A stretch of 10,156 nt of DNA, from the NCBI GenBank assembly GCA_002284615.2, contig MU069585.1, positions 407,825 through 417,980 of the forward strand, given 5' to 3'. The notes beneath the pieces are model-generated. The model made no database searches, was not told the origin of the DNA, and worked only from the letters and a program-made list of their open reading frames with translations. A program made the position numbers and the translations under genes. The DNA is from Dunaliella salina (taxonomy: Eukaryota; Chlorophyta; Chlorophyceae; Chlamydomonadales; Dunaliellaceae). This document shows positions 6,234-10,156 of the stretch, piece by piece (position 1 is the first letter of the stretch; every line of letters begins with the position of its first letter).

Positions 6234-6527
6234 TTTTGCCCGGTTTTGTGACATGGTTTTCACTTTTTTTCTTTTATGCTCCTGCTCAGCAGGATGAAGA
6301 GAGGGTCTGGGGTTGATTGCAGTAGATGGAGAGCTGCCGCATGGTTGGCTGCTCGCTTGAGACAGGGAGGGTGTTTGCTTTCCCTGAGTGTGTGCTTGCC
6401 TTGATTCAACCAGAGAGCCCCACAGGCAAGAGAGTGCGAAAGCACGCCCTTGCCATGTAAGTGCATCGCAAAGCGTCTTACAATGCAATGAGCCACTCTC
6501 CGAATCGCTCCCCTGCAATGAATGTGA

Positions 6528-6542
6528 TGTAATGTAATGTAA
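6528..6542 (+). repeat. ATGTA pentamer repeat with three TGTAA motifs
   Basis: GATGTAATGTAATGTAATC contains TGTAA at 6528, 6533 and 6538. TGTAA is the polyadenylation signal commonly used by green algae. No gene end is evident nearby, so this may be coincidence. Confidence 0.4.
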
Positions 6543-6560
6543 TCTGAGAGGGTTATCTGC

Positions 6561-6743
6561 AAAGCATGCTGTGGCTGAAAGAGCGCACTACAGAGCGCAT
6601 GCATACAATGAGCCACTGTCCAAAGCATGCTGTGGCCGTAAGAGCACACTGTAGAGCGCAAGCATGCAGTGAGCCGCTGTCCAAAGCATGCTGTGGCCGT
6701 AAGAGCGCACTGCAGAGCGCATGCATACAGTGAGCCGCTGTCC
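6561..6743. repeat. 61-bp tandem repeat
   Basis: AAAGCATGCTGTGGC starts at 6561, 6622 and 6683, exactly 61 bp apart. Units contain AAGAGCGCACT and GAGCGCATGCATACA(A/G)TGAGCC. A fourth start at 6744 (AAAGCATGCCCTGTCC) switches to the 99-bp unit next to it. Confidence 0.9.
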
Positions 6744-6921
6744 AAAGCATGCCCTGTCCAGGAGGGTGTTACGTGGTAACCTCTATCTAATAAGTCACAA
6801 GTGCAACTTAGGCTATGACCAAGCCTCAGTGAGCCGCTGTTCAAAGCATGCCCTGTCCAGGAGGGTGTTACGTGGTAACCTCTCTAAGTTACAAGTGCGA
6901 CTTAGGCTATGACCAAGCCTC
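6728..6921. repeat. 99-bp tandem repeat, two copies
   Basis: CAGTGAGCCGCTGTNCAAAG at about 6728 and 6827 starts two units. Each continues into CCCTGTCCAGGAGGGTG, the perfect short palindrome-like GTTACGTGGTAAC, and CTTAGGCTATGACCAAGCCT. The first ~25 bp are shared with the 61-bp unit, so the 99-bp unit looks like the 61-bp head joined to a new sequence. Confidence 0.9.
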
Positions 6922-6998
6922 CCAGTTTCTTATCAGAAGGAACCAGTCGCCTTGGTCGTATCCTAAGTCACACTTGCCACTCAGAAAGGTCACCACGC
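6870..6998. repeat. Inverted repeat (foldback) with about 48-bp arms
   Basis: The left arm at about 6870-6917 (CGTGGTAACCTCTCTAAG, then GACTTAGGCTATGACCAAG) matches the reverse complement of the right arm at 6951-6998 with roughly nine mismatches, leaving a 33-bp loop. The left arm is part of the second 99-bp unit, so the family has two direct copies and one inverted copy here. It might be the end of an unrecognised mobile element, but no matching target duplication was found. Confidence 0.75.
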
Positions 6999-7335
6999 TG
7001 CACGAGTGCTTCGCACGATTCACCCTTGCAATGAAAAGTCCCCATGCAAAACGCGCCCTGGTTGCCATCTCTTGAACATGCTCTGTCTGGGACTGTTGGC
7101 GTGCAAAACATTTGGCGCGGAAAGCAGAGTGGAGCTCAGCAGTGAGTGTGCCCACATATGTGTGCCAGTAAGAGAACAGCTGGCGAGAAAGCTTGCGACT
7201 AGGCGGTGGCTCTATGTCGGCTCTCAAAATGCTGAGCGTTTCAGCTATGAAGAGTGTGCTTTTGCTGACTGATTCCTGTGCAAATTGTGTCCTCGCAACC
7301 TTTGCTCGAGGGCTTGCTGAGAGATTTTGCGGGGC
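6907..7335 (-). CDS. Unrecognised minus-strand open frame, possible gene remnant
   Basis: A 142-codon frame is open from 7335 down to a TAG at 6907-6909; the first Met is at 7227 (106 residues). The middle has a protein-like, helix-prone composition, for example SRKLSRQLFSYWHTYVGTLT and QEMATRARFAWGLFIARVNR. The C-terminal part runs into the foldback repeat, so that end is unlikely to be original. The frame closes upstream at 7336-7338. A second minus-strand frame just above it reads RPRKISQQALEQRLRGHN, as if a frameshift separated two pieces. No family is recognised. It may be a decayed gene or transposon piece inside intron 4, or chance. Confidence 0.25.
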   Translation of the reverse strand, partial: APQNLSASPRAKVARTQFAQESVSKSTLFIAETLSILRADIEPPPSRKLSRQLFSYWHTYVGTLTAELHSAFRAKCFARQQSQTEHVQEMATRARFAWGLFIARVNRAKHSCSVVTFLSGKCDLGYDQGDWFLLIRNWEAWS

Positions 7336-7339
7336 CTAT

Positions 7340-8020
7340 ACATTTGGGAATAATGATTCATTGTTTAGGATCCAAGTTACTTTGCAAGCTTCAAGCTCGG
7401 CGGAAGTCCATGGTGGCAAGCTGCAAGGGAACCGCCCTCTCAAAAGATGGGAAACCAAAGACAGGGCCAGTTTGGCGGAAGAAGCAGGGAATGGATGAAC
7501 ACATTTGGTGTAGTAAAGAACTTACAATTAATTTGGATGACCCCTTTGCTCTTCTTGAAGCGAGCAGCAAACGACTTACCCATTGGGAATAAAACCCAAT
7601 GCACACTTCTTGAATTACTTTTGTAGTCCATTGAATGTCTGGGTACTTGTCAACCTGCACATGCACAGTATAATATATTAAACAGCAGCACATCAGATCA
7701 CGTGCCAACTTGGCATATTTGCAAAATGCACACATGAGTGCACTCTGCAACAAGTGCGCACACCTTGAACAGAAGTACACAAAGATGTGCATGCTGGAGG
7801 AATGTGCTGAAAAATCCCTCAGGGTGTGCACCTACCTGATACATGCACCAAAAAAAAATAAAAGGGGAGGGAATGCTGTCCTACAGTGCCCACCTGTTTG
7901 AGAACTGCAAGACATTGAGTCTCGGGAACTCGAGGTCACGTTGTTAAGGATTCATAATGCTGAATGCACTTTTCATGCTGTTACGCATATGTGCTCGTGC
8001 ATGCCTGCACACGCACGCAT

Positions 8021-8021
<1 letters not shown>
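7340..8021. other. Intron stretch with nothing recognised
   Basis: I see no convincing gene, RNA or repeat here. Short frames on both strands are open for up to about 145 codons but resemble no family and overlap one another. An AT-rich patch lies near 7668-7682 and an A run at 7851-7858. Confidence 0.5.

Positions 8022-8091
<70 letters not shown>
8022..8091. repeat. (CA)35 microsatellite ending in a splice acceptor
   Basis: A perfect 70-bp CA run is followed at once by G (8092), making CACAG directly before the proposed exon 5. It is complementary to the GT run at 8229-8296. Confidence 0.95.
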
Positions 8092-8092
<1 letters not shown>

Positions 8093-8094
<2 letters not shown>

Positions 8095-8193
8095 CGGAGT
8101 ACCTACTCTCAGTGGCCGAAGCAGTTTGAGTGGGCCACGTGCACATAGCCGATCCCGCTCCGTGTCTGTCACACCTCCACCCCTTGGCAGCAG
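8093..8193 (+). CDS. Proposed exon 5, Ser/Arg/Pro-rich
   Basis: The exon is 101 bp, phase 0 at the start and phase 2 at the end. It begins after the (CA)35-AG acceptor and ends at GGCAGCAG|GTTTGC, a modest donor. It encodes 33 residues plus a split Arg codon: VGVPTLSGRSSLSGPRAH, SRSRSVSV and TPPPLGSR. The composition matches exons 4 and 6, and the frame closes at TGA 8201-8203 just past the donor, as expected if splicing occurs there. It has one internal RSRS element. Complementary CA and GT runs flank the exon. Leaving it out would change the frame. Confidence 0.55.
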
Positions 8194-8226
8194 GTTTGCC
8201 TGAATTCCTGCCTGCATTTCGCACAC

Positions 8227-8228
<2 letters not shown>

Positions 8229-8296
<68 letters not shown>
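8229..8296. repeat. (GT)34 microsatellite after exon 5
   Basis: A perfect 68-bp GT run is preceded by CACACGC, so the junction CACACGCGTGTG is itself palindromic. It begins 35 bases after the proposed exon 5 donor and is complementary to the CA run before the exon, with 137 bp between the two runs. Confidence 0.95.
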
Positions 8297-8297
<1 letters not shown>

Positions 8298-8743
8298 ATG
8301 GCAGGATATGCGTAGGAGCCAGGTGCACTTCTTAGAATGAGTGGTTCAAAAAAACCGGGCTCTCCGTATGTGGTATGAGTTTGTCCGCATTTGAGGGTGG
8401 CGGTTTGGGTATACCTGTCAAATCCTTCGCATAGACAGAAACGTTTGGTTTGCTTTTTAATCCCTGCACTTGTGCATTTGAGGGTGATGACGCTGGGTTG
8501 CCCGCCAATCCCCACAGGTCACTGCAAATGTCAGGTTGGGAATGTTAGGCTGCTTGTCTAATTCAGACGCTGCTGGGCTTTTTAATATGATATGCCATAC
8601 TCACATTGCTCGTCAGGTTCAAACCTAGCAAGCCGCTTTTGATGGTGTGCTTGCAGAGGTTTTGGCGTACCGAATCAGACTGAAGGAAACAAAATGGAGG
8701 CAGCTGCTTCTGCCAGCACGCTGACTCCAACTACAGTGGGCAG

Positions 8744-9242
8744 CCATTTCTCTGTCTGCGCCAACAATTGCGCATGCAGCCCATTCATCTGTTTTAACGC
8801 CATTTCTCTGTCTGCCAACAAATGCGCATGCAGCCCATTCATCTGTGCTTAAGCCATCTGTGCCACCTGCTCATGCCATCTGTGCTCATGCCATGTCTTT
8901 GTCTGCGCCAACATGTGCACAGGCAGCCGCTTCATCTGTGCTCGTGCCATTTCTGACAGTGCCAATAAATGCTATGCAGCCCATTCATCTGCGCTCAAGC
9001 CATCTGTGCCATCTGCTCATGCCATCTGTGCTCATGCCATGTCTTTGTCTGCGCCAACATGTGCACAGGCAGCCACTTCATATGTGCTCATGTTATCTGT
9101 GCTCATGCCGTTTCTCTGTCTGTTGAGAATCCAGCACACAGAGGCTGCCCCCTTCCACCTAGCACGCGTGATGGCACTACACATGCGTCAACAAATGCAC
9201 ATGCAGGCAATCCATATGCTAATGCCGTGTCTCTGTCTGCAG
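8744..9242. repeat. Tandem repeats with a 146-bp higher-order period before the exon 6 acceptor
   Basis: Copies of CCATTTCTCTGTCTGC or CCATGTCTTTGTCTGC begin at about 8744, 8801, 8891, 9037, 9108 and 9225. GCAGCCCATTCATCTG(T/C)GCT recurs at 8830 and 8976, exactly 146 bp apart, and the following 115 bp match closely. The last unit, CCGTGTCTCTGTCTGCAG, is the proposed acceptor; earlier copies have the same pyrimidine tract but read TGCGCC or TGCCAAC instead of TGCAG. Confidence 0.8.
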
Positions 9243-9387
9243 AGACTCTAGCGCGCAAAGGCCGCCCCCCCTTCGCCTTGCTACGCGCGGAGGCAGCCTC
9301 CGCCAGCGCCTGAGCTTCTCAGCTGAGGAAGGCAATCAGAGTGACAGCGAGACCCAACAGCAGCACCAAAAGCTGCAGCAAACTGAG
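9243..9387 (+). CDS. Proposed exon 6, charged Gln/Ser-rich end
   Basis: The exon is 145 bp between CTCTGTCTGCAG and the consensus donor CTGAG|GTAGGT at 9388. It enters in phase 2, completing an AGA Arg codon with exon 5, and leaves in phase 0. It encodes 48 further residues: a basic part (DSSAQRPPPLRLATRGGSLR, QRLSFSAEEG) followed by an acidic, Gln-rich tail (NQSDSETQQQHQKLQQTE) with coiled-coil or disordered character. RLSFS resembles a basophilic-kinase site and SDSE an acidic-kinase site, on motif grounds only. No domain is recognised. The strong splice signals at both ends and the phase match make this one of the better exons. Confidence 0.63.
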
Positions 9388-9476
9388 GTAGGTATCAGCT
9401 CAGCAAATTCTGGCTGTGCTCTGCAATGCATACCGTACAGCATGTTGACCACTACGCAATATTTATCTATTTTCAG

Positions 9477-9500
9477 CTCTGCACAATGCACAAAAATTAG
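9477..9500 (+). CDS. Possible last exon of the gene
   Basis: TTTATCTATTTTCAG at 9462-9476 is the best pyrimidine-rich acceptor after exon 6. Using it gives an 89-bp intron (9388-9476) and a phase-0 continuation of seven codons (LCTMHKN) ending at TAG 9498-9500. The gene would then encode at least 464 residues within the window. An alternative is a later acceptor at 9789 or 9801 (TTCGCAG or TATTTCAG), which are in the same phase and read HVFQQRFSGVPAAHRPP to TGA at 9886-9888. Neither can be chosen with confidence. Confidence 0.3.
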   Translation, partial: LCTMHKN

Positions 9501-10094
9501 TTTTGAGGTGCGAATAAGGTGAATTTTCGGGGTTTTTCGGAGAATTTGGGTGCATAATGGGGAATGCGCAATGGATTTTTTCAATTCGAAAAAAATAAGG
9601 GTGCGTACTGGTCACAATTCTCTACCGTACTCTGCGGGGTGGTGCTGCATCATCTAATGCGCCTTAGAGCTCTGCAATGCCCATTCTGCCACAGAGTGCT
9701 GCACCCTCAAATGAGCCAGAGAGCCCTGCAGCATCTAATTAGCCAGATAGCGCTGCGCTACCAAATGAGCCAAACAAAGAGCTTCGCAGCATGTATTTCA
9801 GCAACGGTTTTCCGGTGTTCCTGCTGCGCACCGCCCACCAACGCGTGCAAGCACGCACGCACGCACGCACATGCAAACAGCAGGCTGAGGTGGGCGTTGG
9901 CATTCTGAGCAGCCCGTGACACAGCAGCAGGATTTGAGCACTGCTTGGGCCTGACAGCAGCAGATCACACCAGCACTGATCTGCGGCAGCAAAGGTTGCA
10001 CCCTGGGAGGCAACATCGACTCAACAATTTTTGGACACCAAACAAAATGACATTTTTTTTTAGTCTTGCATGCTGCGCGCTGCCAACTGCACAT

Positions 10095-10095
<1 letters not shown>
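9501..10095. other. Region after the proposed gene end
   Basis: No gene is recognised. A few imperfect copies of a short CTGC(A)NC(A/T)TCNAATNAGCC motif occur at about 9647-9770, and (GCAC)5 lies at 9851-9870. A plus-strand frame is open from about 9910 into the CA run and reads FEHCLGLTAADHTSTDLRQQ before becoming repeat-encoded; it may be part of another exon or chance. Confidence 0.4.

Positions 10096-10156
<61 letters not shown>
10096..10156. repeat. (CA)n microsatellite at window end
   Basis: A pure 61-bp CA run begins at 10096 and reaches the last base, so its true length is unknown. By analogy with bases 1-47 and 8022-8092 it may lie just before another splice acceptor. Confidence 0.95.

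Larger units (their letters stand above)
4150..8092 (+). other. Proposed intron 4, hosting a Harbinger transposon and other repeats
   Basis: The proposed intron runs from donor ATG|GTGAGC at 4150 to the acceptor CACACAG at 8092, 3,943 bp. Exon 4 ends in phase 0, and the frame after 8092 is open from its first base, so the join is in frame. Further small exons inside cannot be excluded. It contains the transposon at 4481-6172, an 87-bp repeat around it, the 61/99-bp repeats at 6561-6921 and a foldback to 6998. Apart from a minus-strand frame at 6907-7335, I see no gene in 6180-8021. Confidence 0.45.
8194..9242 (+). other. Proposed intron 5
   Basis: The proposed intron goes from GTTTGC at 8194 to CTCTGTCTGCAG ending at 9242, 1,049 bp. 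Joining 8193 to 9243 makes an AGA codon and continues in frame. It opens with the (GT)34 run 35 bases in and ends in a tandem repeat that copies the pyrimidine tract before the acceptor. Between them (8297-8740) the only structure seen is an 86-bp imperfect direct repeat beginning CATTTGAGGGTG at 8389 and 8475. Confidence 0.55.

Noticed and set aside
7278..7592. Plus-strand 104-codon frame
   Set aside because: No recognisable motif, overlapping frames on both strands are equally open, and no splice or start context supports it.
7973..8515. Minus-strand 180-codon frame across exon 5
   Set aside because: Most of it is Thr-His and Val-Cys repeat from the CA and GT runs; no family resemblance.
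8845..9313. Plus-strand His/Ala/Cys-rich frames before exon 6
   Set aside because: They follow the 56-146 bp repeats in several frames at once and extend across a strong acceptor; they look like intronic repeat.
1..10156. tRNA, rRNA or other structured RNA genes
   Set aside because: I looked for cloverleaf-like boxes and conserved rRNA words and found none; the inverted repeats seen are transposon ends, microsatellites or the foldback at 6870-6998.

Overview
The window looks like nuclear DNA of an intron-rich eukaryote. It has GT–AG splice signals, long (CA)n/(GT)n microsatellites, several families of tandem repeats, a cut-and-paste transposon of the PIF/Harbinger superfamily, and Ser/Pro/Gln/Ala-rich low-complexity coding segments. 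A green alga (chlamydomonadalean, Dunaliella-like) would fit the general style, but nothing in the sequence proves a taxon. No prokaryotic genes, rRNA, tRNA or CRISPR array were seen.

The best unifying reading is one plus-strand gene whose 5' part lies before the window. Its proposed exons are 48-128 (weak), 1882-1971, 2726-3039, 3510-4149, 8093-8193 and 9243-9387, with a possible short last exon at 9477-9500. Every junction is GT–AG and all phases agree (0, 0, 2, 0, 2, 0). The joined frame is 457 codons without a stop, plus 7 codons and a stop if the last exon is real. The product looks like a disordered, hydrophilic protein of unknown function. It carries a run of 10 glutamines and a 21-residue Ala/His/Pro tandem duplication.

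The introns hold most of the window. Intron 1 (129-1881) contains about 86 copies of a 14-bp unit with a higher-order duplication. Intron 2 (1972-2725) carries five decaying tandem copies of the acceptor and start of exon 3. Intron 3 (3040-3509) begins exactly with (GT)43 and carries a long (CA)n run near its 3' end. Intron 4 (4150-8092) contains a 1,692-bp Harbinger element (4481-6172) with TTA target duplications, a frameshifted and truncated transposase and a truncated second ORF. It also holds a 61-bp to 99-bp tandem repeat and a foldback at 6561-6998, and ends in (CA)35 directly before the AG. Intron 5 (8194-9242) begins 35 bases before a (GT)34 run and ends in a 146-bp higher-order repeat. 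The window itself starts and stops inside (CA)n runs.

The most interesting possibility is that complementary GT and CA microsatellites act as, or sit next to, splice sites, so that the pre-mRNA can fold across intron 3 and across exon 5. This rests on positions and phase agreement seen in the sequence; transcripts are needed to confirm it.
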